This document shows, one piece after another, positions 27,279-36,077 of a stretch of 64,000 nucleotides of DNA. This DNA comes from Clostridia bacterium (GTDB lineage: Bacteria; Bacillota; Clostridia; Oscillospirales; CAG-272). The notes below the pieces were generated by a model. The model was not told the origin of the DNA and made no database searches. It worked only from the letters and a program-made list of their open reading frames with translations. The stretch is from assembly GCA_017410065.1 (NCBI GenBank), contig JAFQRL010000002.1, forward strand, positions 92,977 to 156,976. Direction: 5' to 3'. The position numbers and the translations under genes are program-made. Numbering within the stretch: position 1 is the first letter of the stretch; the number at the start of each line of letters is the position of its first letter.

Positions 27279-28034
27279 ATGAATGAAATGAAAAGATTGC
27301 TCAGCTTCGTCAGACGGGCGGTTGACGATTACCAAATGATAGAAGAGGGGGACAGAATAGCTGTCGGCGTTTCGGGAGGTAAGGATTCTCTGGCACTCCT
27401 TTCTGCACTTGCCGAGATGCGCAGATTTTATCCAAAAAAATACGAGGTCGTTGCCATCACCGTTGATATGGGCTTCAAGGGAATGGATTTTTCTCCCATT
27501 GAAGAATTCTGCAAGAAGAAAAACGTTGAATACGTTGTAGAGCACACCGAAATCGCAAAGATAATATTCGACGTTCGCAAGGAGACGAACCCCTGCTCTC
27601 TTTGCGCCAAGATGAGACGCGGCTCGCTCCACTCTGCCGCACAGGAGGCGGGGTGCAATAAGGTTGCCCTCGGTCATCATTACGACGATGCCGTTGAGAC
27701 CTTTATGATGAATCTTTTCTTTGAGGGCAGGCTCGGGTGCTTCTCACCCAAGAGCTACCTTTCAAACAGAAAGCTCACCCTCATTCGCCCTATGATCTAT
27801 GCTATGGAAAAGGACGTTGTGTATTTTGCGCGGCGGCAAGAGCTACCCATCATTGAAAGCAAGTGCCCCGAGGATCACGCAACCGAAAGAGAAAATATGA
27901 AAAATCTTCTCTCAGAGCTTGAAAGAGGCAACAAGGGAATAAAGCACAGGATATTTAACGCAATGTGCAAATCGGAAATAGACGGCTATAAGCTTTTTGG
28001 AAGATATCCCGATGCGGGAAAATTAGAGGACTAA
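27279..28034 (+). CDS. TtcA-like PP-loop ATPase (tRNA thiolation family)
   Basis: This 251-residue N-type PP-loop enzyme has the ATP-binding motif SGGKDS at about residues 34-39 and the cysteine pair NPCSLCAKMRRG typical of TtcA-like enzymes that bind an iron-sulfur cluster and thiolate C32 of tRNA. The segment LGHHYDDAVETFMMNLFF is also diagnostic. Specificity is inferred from family, since related proteins modify other positions. TTAGGAAT precedes the ATG; it is divergent from the amidase and one base from the next gene. Confidence 0.9.
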   Translation: MNEMKRLLSFVRRAVDDYQMIEEGDRIAVGVSGGKDSLALLSALAEMRRFYPKKYEVVAITVDMGFKGMDFSPIEEFCKKKNVEYVVEHTEIAKIIFDVRKETNPCSLCAKMRRGSLHSAAQEAGCNKVALGHHYDDAVETFMMNLFFEGRLGCFSPKSYLSNRKLTLIRPMIYAMEKDVVYFARRQELPIIESKCPEDHATERENMKNLLSELERGNKGIKHRIFNAMCKSEIDGYKLFGRYPDAGKLED

Positions 28035-28035
28035 T

Positions 28036-28929
28036 ATGAATTTAAGGGAACATTTTATTGGTTTTTTAAACGATTTCAAGATAGATGATAAACACACATC
28101 GCCATTGATAGATGCGGCAGACGCTCTCTTTAAAAGCAAATCCGCGTGTCTTTCTCTTGAGCGGGAGATCGAGGCATATCGTAGCTTTGATTACGATTTC
28201 GGCAGGACCGTCTCACTTGCGGAGTGCCACGCCGAGGAGATGGGAGTTCATCCGTACAGAGCGAGATACATATTCTTAACTTCTCTTGCGCCCTTTGCCC
28301 TTCCCTATTTTGAGAGAGTTGGGCTTGGGAGAGAGGAGTGGTATGACTCTATGATGGACTTTAAGTGGAACGGCGAGCTATGCTATTCAAAATCGGGGAT
28401 ATTCGGAAACTATTCCGAATGGTCCAAAAGATTTCTCTCGGCAGACAGAATAGCCTTTGGCAGACTTCAGTATAACGAATTTGAGGCGAGAGTCACCTAT
28501 AAGAGCGAAAAATTTGATCTGAAGCCCGATAGCTTTGTTATCACGGTGCATATTCCTTCGGACACAAGATCGCCCTTCAGCCCCGAAAACAGGCTTCGTT
28601 CTTATAAACGCGCGACGGCGTTTTACAAAAACAGATTTGAAGACGGGCAGGTCATTTTCAGGTGCGGCTCCTGGCTGCTTAATCCTATCCACAAGACTAT
28701 ACTTCCCGAGGGCTCAAACATTCGTTCCTTCGTTGACGAATACGAGCTGTGTATGGATAGTCTTGTAGAAAGCTTTGACGATATCGCGCGCATTTTCGGC
28801 ATTTGGAATTACGACGGCGATGCGAGTTCACTTCCCGAGGACAGCTCGCTCAGACGTGCTTACAAAAAGCATCTTCTCTCGGGCGGCAAGATGGGATCCG
28901 TAACAGGCTTCAGACTCGGAGATAATTAA
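28036..28929 (+). CDS. Putative GNAT-type acyltransferase (NAT_N/GNAT_C-like)
   Basis: This 297-residue protein resembles Firmicutes acyltransferase-domain proteins of the NAT_N/GNAT_C (DUF5596) type. The cues are an N-terminal helical half, the segment FVITVHIPSDTRSPFSPENRLRSY and a C-terminal acceptor-like half with FRCGSWLLNPIHKTILPEGSNI. The family call rests on recollection of these motifs and should be treated as probable only. It is 1 bp after the TtcA-like gene and ends at a clear terminator, so the two are an operon. Confidence 0.65.
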   Translation: MNLREHFIGFLNDFKIDDKHTSPLIDAADALFKSKSACLSLEREIEAYRSFDYDFGRTVSLAECHAEEMGVHPYRARYIFLTSLAPFALPYFERVGLGREEWYDSMMDFKWNGELCYSKSGIFGNYSEWSKRFLSADRIAFGRLQYNEFEARVTYKSEKFDLKPDSFVITVHIPSDTRSPFSPENRLRSYKRATAFYKNRFEDGQVIFRCGSWLLNPIHKTILPEGSNIRSFVDEYELCMDSLVESFDDIARIFGIWNYDGDASSLPEDSSLRRAYKKHLLSGGKMGSVTGFRLGDN

Positions 28930-28943
28930 CAAACCAAGCAAAA

Positions 28944-28967
28944 TTGGCGCGCAAGGCGCCTTTTTTG
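28944..28967 (+). terminator. Intrinsic terminator
   Basis: GGCGC-gcaag-GCGCC followed by TTTTTTG ends the ttcA-like operon. Confidence 0.88.
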
Positions 28968-29000
28968 TTAAAATTATTTGTTTTTCGTAATCGAGGATTT

Positions 29001-29040
29001 GGGAGCTTTCGGGAGCTTTTGGGAGATTTCGGGAGGTTTC
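29001..29040 (+). repeat. Four 10-bp tandem repeats upstream of rplM
   Basis: Four units of GGGAGNTTTY in exact 10-bp register, followed by T6/T6/T6/A7 tracts at 29042-29079 spaced 11-13 bp apart, which suggest intrinsically curved DNA before the promoter. Confidence 0.8.
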
Positions 29041-29082
29041 GTTTTTTAAATCGATTTTTTCAAAATTTTTTCAAAAAAAGTG

Positions 29083-29111
29083 TTGACATTAATGGGAATA
29101 TATGCTATAAT
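29083..29111 (+). promoter_or_regulatory. Consensus sigma-A promoter of rplM-rpsI
   Basis: TTGACA, 17 bp, TATAAT: a perfect consensus with an A/T-tract upstream region that may act as an UP element. Confidence 0.93.
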
Positions 29112-29132
29112 ATACAAGCTTGAAAAAATGCG

Positions 29133-29153
29133 TGCGTCCCCTATCGGGTCGCA
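29133..29153 (+). promoter_or_regulatory. L13-type ribosomal protein leader hairpin
   Basis: TGCG-t-CCC-ctatc-GGG-t-CGCA lies between the promoter and rplM. Position and shape fit an L13 autoregulatory leader as known in Firmicutes; identity with that class is inferred. Confidence 0.5.
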
Positions 29154-29179
29154 GAAACTAAAAATCGGAGGAAAAGAAA

Positions 29180-29605
29180 ATGTCTACATTTATGGCAAAT
29201 GCAAACAACATCGAGCGCAGATGGTTTGTTATTGACGCAGCAGGCAAGCCCCTCGGCAGAACCGCTGTTAAGGCTGCTGATATTCTTCGCGGCAAGCACA
29301 GACCTGAATTCACCCCCCACGCTGATTGCGGCGAATACGTTATCATCGTAAACGCAGCAAAGGCAACTCTCACCGGCAAGAAGCTTGAGCAGAAGTTCTA
29401 CCGTCATCATTCCGGCTACATCGGCGGTCTCAAGGAGGTTAACTATAAGACTCTTATGGCTACCCGTCCCGAGAAGGCTATGGAGCTTGCTGTTAAGGGT
29501 ATGCTTCCCCACAACTCTATCGGTGATAAGTCCTTCACCCGTCTTCACGTTTACGCAGACGCAAATCACAAGCAGGCTGCACAGCAGCCCATCGTGCTTG
29601 ACTAA
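29180..29605 (+). CDS. rplM: 50S ribosomal protein L13
   Basis: This is L13 at its usual 141-residue length. It shows RRWFVIDAAGKPLGRTAVKAA, HRPEFTPHADCGEYVII, FYRHHSGYIGGLKEV and the C-terminal MLPHNSIG segment. L13 binds 23S rRNA early in 50S assembly. A strong CGGAGGAAAAG precedes the ATG. It forms the conserved rplM-rpsI operon with 19 bp between genes. Confidence 0.98.
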   Translation: MSTFMANANNIERRWFVIDAAGKPLGRTAVKAADILRGKHRPEFTPHADCGEYVIIVNAAKATLTGKKLEQKFYRHHSGYIGGLKEVNYKTLMATRPEKAMELAVKGMLPHNSIGDKSFTRLHVYADANHKQAAQQPIVLD

Positions 29606-29624
29606 TAAGGGAGGTTAAAGTAGA

Positions 29625-30026
29625 ATGTATACAAGTGCAAAGCCCTATTTCTACGGAACAGGCAGAAGAAAGAAGTCCGTAGCTAGAGTTCGCCTCTATC
29701 CCGGTACAGGCGTTGTTACCATCAACGGCAGAGACGTTAATGACTATTTCGGTCTTGAAACTCTTAAGTATATCGTTAACCAGCCCTTCGGCGTAACCGA
29801 GACTGTTGGTAAGTTCGACATCGTTGCGAACGTTACCGGCGGCGGCTTCTCCGGTCAGGCAGGTGCTATCCGTCACGGCGTTGCCCGTGCCCTTCTCTCT
29901 GCAGACGAGAACTATAAGCCCCTCCTCAAGAAGGCAGGCTTCCTCACTCGTGACCCCAGAATGAAGGAAAGAAAGAAGTACGGTCTCAAGGCTGCACGTC
30001 GCGCACCTCAGTTCTCGAAGAGATAA
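29625..30026 (+). CDS. rpsI: 30S ribosomal protein S9
   Basis: This is S9, 133 residues, with the N-terminal [20 protein letters not shown], the [19 protein letters not shown] core and the C-terminal RRAPQFSKR tail whose last Arg reaches the ribosomal P site. GGGAGG precedes the ATG. The last 24 bp of the gene recur as a near-perfect inverted copy after the terminator (30084-30108), described separately. Confidence 0.98.
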   Translation: MYTSAKPYFYGTGRRKKSVARVRLYPGTGVVTINGRDVNDYFGLETLKYIVNQPFGVTETVGKFDIVANVTGGGFSGQAGAIRHGVARALLSADENYKPLLKKAGFLTRDPRMKERKKYGLKAARRAPQFSKR

Positions 30027-30108
30027 TTTCGACCTTTGGTCGAAACTTCAAAAAGCACTTCGCATCAAGCGGAGTGCTTTTTGTTATCTCTTGGATGAAC
30101 TGAGGTGC
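30003..30108. repeat. rpsI: Inverted copy of the rpsI 3' end around its terminator
   Basis: 30003-30026 (the last seven codons and stop of rpsI) and 30084-30108 are inverse complements with about three differences, including the 12-bp exact core GCACCTCAGTTC/GAACTGAGGTGC. The terminator lies in the loop and hairpin array A starts at the outer end. Confidence 0.8.
30050..30085 (+). terminator. Intrinsic terminator of rplM-rpsI
   Basis: AAAAAGCACTTCGC pairs with GCGGAGTGCTTTTT around ATCAA. The stem provides the A- and U-tracts, so it could act in both directions. Confidence 0.9.
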
Positions 30109-30318
30109 AATGAAATCTGCCTGTGGCAGAATAAATCCGCTTACGTGGATGAAATCGCTATCGCGATGAAATTCGACTTCGTCGGGTTATGGTGGCAGAT
30201 TTCATATCACCCGAGGCTTGCCTCGGATTTCATCTGAACGTAGTGAAGATTTCATCCGCTTTTGCGGATTTCATCACCGTAGGTGATTTCATTTTCTTTC
30301 GCCGTAGGTGATTTCATT
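30105..30318. repeat. Hairpin array A (after rpsI)
   Basis: Short, unrelated hairpins are separated by ATGAAAT on the left (30110, 30139, 30165) and ATTTCAT on the right (six times, 30199 to 30316). Stems include CTGCC-tgt-GGCAG, TCGACttCGTCG, CCGAGgcttgcCTCGG and CACCgtaGGTG. ATGAAATCTGCC (30110-30121) also pairs perfectly with GGCAGATTTCAT (30194-30205), competing with the first hairpin. This fills most of the gene-free stretch 30027-30405. No open frame of note lies in it. Confidence 0.85.
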
Positions 30319-30334
30319 TTCTTCCGCCGTAATA

Positions 30335-30363
30335 TTTACATTTCGGTAAATTTATGATATAAT
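30335..30363 (+). promoter_or_regulatory. Sigma-A promoter
   Basis: TTTACA, 17 bp, TATAAT, 43 bp before the start of the next gene. Confidence 0.8.
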
Positions 30364-30405
30364 GTAATTGTTAGTTAAGCCCGAATAAAACGAGGAAATT
30401 AATAC

Positions 30406-30867
30406 ATGTCACAAGAATATAAGTTTGAATTTAGTGGAACAAAGGACGATCTTACCCTTAAAATCAATACGTTGTTTAATCATTCCTATGGTAGATATCG
30501 TTATGACAACTATATAATAGATATTGTTGATGAAGAAATCCGCTTTGGTGTTGAACGTGGTGGCCATTCCGGAGGATATTGGTATATTCCAACCATAACC
30601 GAATGTGGTGAAAAAATAGAACTTTGCGGAAGTATTAGTTATATAGGACCAGACGATAACAGAAACAAATTTCAGAAAGCAATTGATACTGTCAAGCTAG
30701 TTTTATTATTAATTGTATTTTCACCCATTTTCTTGACGATTATGCTTTATAGTCTGGTAGAATCCATGATTAGAAAAATATTCAAACTAAAGAGACCAAA
30801 AAATACTGAAGATAAATTAAATTTTCTTATGGAAACGCATTTAGGTTGCGTAAGAAAATATAACTAA
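30406..30867 (+). CDS. Hypothetical protein with one membrane helix
   Basis: This 153-residue protein has an N-terminal soluble part rich in Tyr, Asp and Glu (YGRYRYDNYIIDIVDEEIRF) and one or two membrane segments at about residues 97-122 (LVLLLIVFSPIFLTIMLYSL), followed by a basic tail. CGAGGAAAT precedes the ATG. Codon use is more AT-rich than the neighbouring ribosomal and sporulation genes, which suggests acquisition. I do not recognise a family, and the neighbours give no functional hint. Confidence 0.7.
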   Translation: MSQEYKFEFSGTKDDLTLKINTLFNHSYGRYRYDNYIIDIVDEEIRFGVERGGHSGGYWYIPTITECGEKIELCGSISYIGPDDNRNKFQKAIDTVKLVLLLIVFSPIFLTIMLYSLVESMIRKIFKLKRPKNTEDKLNFLMETHLGCVRKYN

Positions 30868-30984
30868 CTATTACTAATCTTAATTTGTCGAGTAGAACAG
30901 CGTTGAATGTTGGTGCAAATTTGATTCAACCTTGAAAGCATCTGAAGCAGTATCGGAATTTTAAGGTCATATCGGGAGAAACAA

Positions 30985-31404
30985 ATGAATATTATAAAAT
31001 CCTGCGGGTTTATCGCGTATAAGGTGATCGACGAAAAGCGGCATTATCTGATCATAAAGAGCATAAACGGTGACGTCGGCTTTCCAAAGGGACATACGGA
31101 ACAGGGAGAAACCGAGCTTGAGACCGCGCATAGAGAGCTTTATGAAGAAACGGGTGTAAGGGTCGAAGCTATCGAAGGCTTCAGACACGAGATAGAGTAT
31201 TCTCTACCGAAAGCTAAAGATACGGTAAAGCGAGTAGTTTATTTTCTCGGGAGGATAGATGACGATAATATAGTTTGTCAGCAAAGCGAGGTCGCAGAGG
31301 CTCGTCTTGTCACGGCTGAAGAAGCACTTCTCACATTAACCTTTGATTCTGCACGGCAGTTGATTTGCGAAGCGGAAGGCTTCTTAAAATCGCGAGCTCA
31401 TTGA
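30985..31404 (+). CDS. NUDIX hydrolase
   Basis: This 139-residue NUDIX protein carries the complete signature at about residues 38-60 (GHTEQGE, then TELETAHRELYEETGV), which binds the metal and hydrolyses a nucleoside diphosphate linkage. The opening SCGFIAYKVIDEKRHYLIIK and FPKGHTEQGE resemble bacterial Ap4A-hydrolase-like members, so diadenosine tetraphosphate is a possible substrate. CGGGAGAAAC precedes the ATG. Confidence 0.88.
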   Translation: MNIIKSCGFIAYKVIDEKRHYLIIKSINGDVGFPKGHTEQGETELETAHRELYEETGVRVEAIEGFRHEIEYSLPKAKDTVKRVVYFLGRIDDDNIVCQQSEVAEARLVTAEEALLTLTFDSARQLICEAEGFLKSRAH

Positions 31405-31520
31405 TGCGGCAAGCTTTTAATAAACATCATTTTTTGATACGTTTTAATAACAATAGTTTACATTTTCGCTTGTTTTTCACATACTTACGGTTGTTTTCTC
31501 TCCACTCAACCAACGGTATG

Positions 31521-31549
31521 TGGACAAAATTTGCAACAACGTATATAAT
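31521..31549 (+). promoter_or_regulatory. Sigma-A promoter of the XRE gene
   Basis: TGGACA, 17 bp, TATAAT, with a leader of about 130 nt to the start codon. Confidence 0.65.
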
Positions 31550-31685
31550 GTAATCGGGATAAGCGAGGGAGGAAAAGGTGCGTTTTATAATTCCTTTTTC
31601 AGTATGACACCGTTGAGCGCACCCGAAGCAAAAGATAGCTTCAAACTTCATTTTTAACGTGACACCCGAAACGGAGGCTTTTAGA

Positions 31686-32315
31686 ATGGATCAGATCAAA
31701 ATCGGAAAATTTATAGCAGAGCGCAGGCGCGAGAGGAAGCTCACACAAGCCCAACTTGGAGAACTGCTTTCTATAACAGACAGAGCCGTTTCCAAATGGG
31801 AACGAGGTCTTTCCCTTCCCGACTCATCTATAATGGTGAAGCTTTGCGAAATACTTGAGATTACTGTTAACGAATTACTTTGCGGAGAGAAGATTGAAAT
31901 GCCCGAAAACGAAAAAATGATCAACGAAAATATCATTGAGCTTTTAAAGCAAAAGGAGCGCGCGGATAGGAGCCTGCTATTTCTTGAGATCATAATCGGA
32001 GTTATGTCTACGATCCTTCTGCTCGGTTCAACGCTTATCGCGGGCTTGATCCAAATGCCTGATTGGCAAAGGATCGTGATCATTGCTTGTGGCTTTGCCG
32101 TGTCGATCGTCGGTATTGTGTTTGCGCTTCGAATCGAGCAGATCGCAGGCTACTATGAATGCAAGCATTGCGGTCATAGATACGTCCCTGCCTATAAAAA
32201 TATGTTATTTGCAATGCATTTTGGCAGAACGAGATTTATGAAGTGTCCAAAGTGTGGCAAAATGTCCTGGCAGAAAAAGGTGATCTCCAAAGAACCTATA
32301 AATGCCGATAAATGA
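31686..32315 (+). CDS. XRE-type regulator with membrane segments and zinc ribbon
   Basis: This 209-residue protein has a Cro/C1 helix-turn-helix at residues 5-60 (FIAERRRERKLTQAQLGELL, ITDRAVSKWERGLSLPDSS), two hydrophobic segments at about 98-122 and 131-152, and a C-terminal zinc ribbon (CKHCGH...CPKCGK). This layout is typical of membrane-linked clostridial XRE regulators, possibly sensing envelope or metal state. The start at 31686 follows CGGAGG; a GTG-initiated longer frame is less likely. Confidence 0.85.
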   Translation: MDQIKIGKFIAERRRERKLTQAQLGELLSITDRAVSKWERGLSLPDSSIMVKLCEILEITVNELLCGEKIEMPENEKMINENIIELLKQKERADRSLLFLEIIIGVMSTILLLGSTLIAGLIQMPDWQRIVIIACGFAVSIVGIVFALRIEQIAGYYECKHCGHRYVPAYKNMLFAMHFGRTRFMKCPKCGKMSWQKKVISKEPINADK

Positions 32316-32334
32316 TTTTATTTTAACTAAAAAC

Positions 32335-32376
32335 AAACAGAGCCAACCTTGCAATTAAGGCGGGCTCTGTTTTTAT
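32335..32376 (+). terminator. Terminator between convergent genes
   Basis: AAACAGAGCC pairs with GGCTCTGTTT, with an inner CCTT/AAGG stem, followed by TTATTG. It probably serves the XRE gene and may also serve the convergent glycosidase gene. Confidence 0.82.
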
Positions 32377-32418
32377 TGTTCTTTGGATATTGTATAAATG
32401 AAGTATCTTTTTATCCGA

Positions 32419-34536
32419 TCATCTCAAATATTTGAACACGGGAGCTGAACGGTCAAGCGCGCCCTCGGGGTCGTAAACGAAGGTCTTCCCTTCAGCCAGA
32501 GCCTCCTCGGCAGCGGCGAGAAGCTCCCAGAGATACTCAAGATTGATCGTCATCATACGGAGAGTTTGGTGCCTGATACATTCGATCCTTGCCTGCTCAA
32601 CTCTCAGCATATGTCCTTTGAGCTTTCTGATAAGCCCCTTAACAAGAGAAATGACTTCATCTGTCGACATTCTTCCCTCGGCTGTATCCTTATAAATGCG
32701 ATAGAGCGTTAAGAACTGCTCGGAATACATTACCTGCTCGCTGATCGATGCAATAAAGTTATCGTTAACGGCAGAGGGCGTTGCTTTATCGCTTATGAAG
32801 AAATCAAGCGCGCTATTTGCGCGGCTGTTAAGGTCGCGAAGATAGGTGAGATACCTATAAGGATCGGCATCGATCTTAGCAATTATCTCTGCTATATGGT
32901 TTCTCGGATAATCTATGCCGCCCTTAACGTAGCTATAAATATACTGTGCAAACTCGGAATTTGCAGGGGGCTTTTCCGTGTAGTTATAGGAATGGAGTCT
33001 ATGACGAACGGTCTGCCATCTTTCCTCTGCCTCGCTTGCATTATCGGGATAATATCTCTCAAAATACTTCTTTGCAAAGCTTGCGACAGAGCCATCCTCG
33101 TCGTCAGTCAGAGTCCAGCAGCACTCGGAAAGAAATGCGTAGTTATAATCAAGGCAGGGCTCATAGCTTGAATAGGAGATCATACCGTCAAAGTTATGCT
33201 CCTTAACCGTTTTAGTGCAAGCTGCAATGTTGGGCGTAGTATCCGACCATCCCTGCCAGTGCCAATAGCCCGACATAGGTCGAACGATATTCTTTCCAAA
33301 GCAATTATTTATTTTATCAGCCTTGCCGCGGAAGAAATCGACCGACGCGCCGTAGTTCCACCAGTCCATAACCGTAACGTCATAAACACCTGCCGCCTTG
33401 AATTTGCCTGCAAGCTCCTCGTTAAGATTATCGAATATGTAAAGATACATATCGTCGTAAATATAGATATCCTTCATACCTCTTTCCTTGAGGTACTTAA
33501 CAAGCCTTATTGCGTGATCGGTGAATTTATCCTGATTAGTCTTTTTCGCGCAACGAGAGCATTTACAGAATGCCGCCTCACTTACCTCATCAAGACCAAC
33601 GGCAAAAGACGTCACACCGTTTGGAGCAAGATATCTGTCTATGATTTCATCATAGAGCGCAAAGAGAGTTTTATAGGTCTCCTCATTAGAGGTACAAAGA
33701 CCGCTGTTCGTCGGATTTCCCGCCTCGTCCTTTGCGGATATCTCGGGCTTTACTCTCGGTAGGAGTGTATTGTGCCCAAGGCTGTTAAAGAGCGGGAATA
33801 CCTCAACGTTTTTCTTTTTTCCATAAGCGATAATATCGCCGAAGAAATCCTCTGTGAACATATAAGGATCTGTGTCGGGGATATTAACAAATCCACCGTT
33901 CTTAACAGAATAGAACTTGCGTGCCTTCGGATTTTTGAATTCGGGTATAGACTTGAACGGAATATACTGCTGCTCCGAGAGCTTGTCGTCATACTGCTTC
34001 GACCAACAACCGTAAACTGCAACCTCCAATTTATTGAGCTTAAGCCTTGCGAAGTCATCAACAGCCGCCTTCCAATCGTCAAGAGTCATAAAGTCGTTGT
34101 ATCTGCTCTCAACAAGCACGCCTCTTGTTTTGCAATCGGGATAGTCCACGATCTCGCAAACAGGAAGGTAAACTCCGTTACCCGAGCACACGACAAGCTC
34201 CGCGAGAGTGATTGCCGCATAGTATGCGCCCTTGTCGGTTGCTCCAACCAGCTCGGCTTCGCTCTCCGTGATCTTAATGGCATACGCCTCATCTCCCTTA
34301 CCTTCAAGACGGGGGTCGTGAGGATCCTTAGATATTTTTATAGTGTATTCACCCTCAAATGGAGGAAGGATCAGGCACTGCTTATTCATCTCTGCCTCAA
34401 TATGGGCTATGGCAGATGCGGCAAGATCGCCCTCAAACTCGCACTTCAGGTTGAAGCCTGCCGATGAGATCGATGCGATCTTTACTTTTTTATTGCTGAA
34501 ATCAGCTGATTTGGGCTGTGGAAATATAGGTCTCAT
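32419..34536 (-). CDS. GH20-like beta-N-acetylhexosaminidase family protein
   Basis: This ~705-residue protein starts with a GH20b-like alpha/beta domain (YTIKISKDPHDPRL, GDEAYAIKI, GAYYAAITLAELV), then a TIM barrel with CKTRGVLVESRYNDF, FPLFNSLGHNT and the catalytic-type GLDEVSEA (acid/base Asp-Glu pair), and a long helical C-terminus. It likely releases N-acetylhexosamines or related sugars from glycans. There is no signal peptide, so it acts in the cytoplasm on imported oligosaccharides. AGGAG precedes the start; ATG at 34542 is an alternative. It is coupled to the upstream GH28-like gene. Confidence 0.75.
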   Translation of the reverse strand: MRPIFPQPKSADFSNKKVKIASISSAGFNLKCEFEGDLAASAIAHIEAEMNKQCLILPPFEGEYTIKISKDPHDPRLEGKGDEAYAIKITESEAELVGATDKGAYYAAITLAELVVCSGNGVYLPVCEIVDYPDCKTRGVLVESRYNDFMTLDDWKAAVDDFARLKLNKLEVAVYGCWSKQYDDKLSEQQYIPFKSIPEFKNPKARKFYSVKNGGFVNIPDTDPYMFTEDFFGDIIAYGKKKNVEVFPLFNSLGHNTLLPRVKPEISAKDEAGNPTNSGLCTSNEETYKTLFALYDEIIDRYLAPNGVTSFAVGLDEVSEAAFCKCSRCAKKTNQDKFTDHAIRLVKYLKERGMKDIYIYDDMYLYIFDNLNEELAGKFKAAGVYDVTVMDWWNYGASVDFFRGKADKINNCFGKNIVRPMSGYWHWQGWSDTTPNIAACTKTVKEHNFDGMISYSSYEPCLDYNYAFLSECCWTLTDDEDGSVASFAKKYFERYYPDNASEAEERWQTVRHRLHSYNYTEKPPANSEFAQYIYSYVKGGIDYPRNHIAEIIAKIDADPYRYLTYLRDLNSRANSALDFFISDKATPSAVNDNFIASISEQVMYSEQFLTLYRIYKDTAEGRMSTDEVISLVKGLIRKLKGHMLRVEQARIECIRHQTLRMMTINLEYLWELLAAAEEALAEGKTFVYDPEGALDRSAPVFKYLR

Positions 34537-34538
34537 TA

Positions 34539-35972
34539 TCATTTTCTCCTGCAATCGTAAACTATTCTACCGTCTGCCTCCCAGACACCTCTTTCGGTCT
34601 TCTCCGAGGGCACCTCGTCATAGTGAGCGGAATATTTTATTGTCTTTGCTTCTTCGTTATCTGCGAAGACCGTGCCCCGCCTGATAAAAATGCTCTTGTT
34701 TTTATCATCAAGAAGAGCCAGCGCGCCAACGCCGAACATATTAACGTTATTAAGATAAATATTGTGGGCGAAGTCACCGTCTCTCATAACGCTGAAATCT
34801 ATAAGCTGTGAGTTTTCCTTGCTTGAAGGACGGAAATAAACGTCGGAGACGGTTAGGTTCTCGATCTTAGCTCCGCTTTTAGCACTTGCCCAGCCGTCGG
34901 GTGTTGTTGCGATAACCGACTTGCAGGCATCTGCCGCATAAACGCCGGATATGAGAGAATCGCGCAAGGTGGACTGAATATACACCGCTCTCGTGCTATA
35001 CGTCGCATTGATATTGCGAATTGTTATATTATATGTTTCTCCGAGTATTGAAGGGCGGATGCCTGCGTAGGAATTATTACCTACTGCAACGAGAGCATAA
35101 CGCTCAAAGTTGTCGTTTGCCGCAGGCCGAATAAAATCTGTATCTCTTATATTTTCAATATTGATGTTATAAAGCTTCGCGCCGTTGTGGTTCCTTAAAG
35201 CAACCAATGGGTGACGTACAGCCGCACCGCTGATATTCCTTATGGTGACGTCGTGAATGTCCCAATCAAAGCCGCGAACGATCGTTGGATAATCAATATT
35301 GAAGCCGACAGGCTTATCGGTGTCGATAGCCGAGAGAGCGATCATATCGTCGCCTGTTTGACCGTGGATATTTTCGATCAGAATATCGTGGCAGCCGTTA
35401 CGGAGATTTATACCGTCCTGATTTTTTCTGTCTTGGTTGACGCTGAAGAATATGTCGCGAATGATTCCCTTTGAGCAGAATTGGAATCTCATACCCCAAT
35501 ATCTCTGGTTAGTAATTGAAATATTCTCGACCCTGAAGCCCTCAACGTTCATAAAGAATATCGGTGTGTTGAGCCTCACGGGAACACCGAGATCCTTTTG
35601 GGTTGACTCGTTAAGCGCGGTTGGCTTTCCTCCGTCAAGAATCGCAGTACCCTCGCCGCGGATGGTGATAGCGTGCATTCTTTCCTCAGGGTCTGTGCCC
35701 CTTTCGGTGAAAAGATTATCCGAGCAGAAAAAGCCTCCGACTACGTCGTCCGCCATAGTCATAAAGCAATTATCAAGAACCACGGTCATCTCCGAGGGAA
35801 GTCGAACCGTTTTATCTATTATCCATTCTGCCTCGCCTGTACGAGCATTGATCCTTGGGATAACGACCTTATAAGTGCCTGTTTTGGCGGCAAGGTCGAC
35901 TGCTTTTTGGATCGATTCGGAGTCGGTTACACCAATAGTTTCATTCGGAGAGATAAAATTTTTGTTTTCCAT
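34539..35972 (-). CDS. GH28-like polygalacturonase family beta-helix protein
   Basis: This 477-residue right-handed beta-helix protein resembles GH28 pectin hydrolases. The motif pair NQDGINLRNGCHDI and TGDDMIALSA corresponds to the NTDG and GDD(C)IA catalytic aspartates, and repeated xITIRN/xVTIRNI coils are visible. The canonical His-Gly motif is not clearly present, so substrate and activity may differ from true polygalacturonase. There is no signal peptide. AAAGGATG precedes the ATG at 35972. It is divergent from the AraC regulator gene and 2 bp from the GH20-like gene. Confidence 0.78.
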   Translation of the reverse strand: MENKNFISPNETIGVTDSESIQKAVDLAAKTGTYKVVIPRINARTGEAEWIIDKTVRLPSEMTVVLDNCFMTMADDVVGGFFCSDNLFTERGTDPEERMHAITIRGEGTAILDGGKPTALNESTQKDLGVPVRLNTPIFFMNVEGFRVENISITNQRYWGMRFQFCSKGIIRDIFFSVNQDRKNQDGINLRNGCHDILIENIHGQTGDDMIALSAIDTDKPVGFNIDYPTIVRGFDWDIHDVTIRNISGAAVRHPLVALRNHNGAKLYNINIENIRDTDFIRPAANDNFERYALVAVGNNSYAGIRPSILGETYNITIRNINATYSTRAVYIQSTLRDSLISGVYAADACKSVIATTPDGWASAKSGAKIENLTVSDVYFRPSSKENSQLIDFSVMRDGDFAHNIYLNNVNMFGVGALALLDDKNKSIFIRRGTVFADNEEAKTIKYSAHYDEVPSEKTERGVWEADGRIVYDCRRK

Positions 35973-36007
35973 TTTTTCATCCTTTCGTAAAAAATCAAAA
36001 ATATCTC

Positions 36008-36036
36008 TTGACATTATTATACATATTAAGTATAAT
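36008..36036 (+). promoter_or_regulatory. Consensus sigma-A promoter of the AraC gene
   Basis: TTGACA, 17 bp, TATAAT in the 105-bp divergent intergenic region. A weaker minus-strand -10 (TATAAT at 36016-36021) overlaps it, so the two directions may compete. Confidence 0.85.
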
Positions 36037-36077
36037 TAATAAAAGGGTAATTTTTATCAAAATTAGGGGTGATTTTT

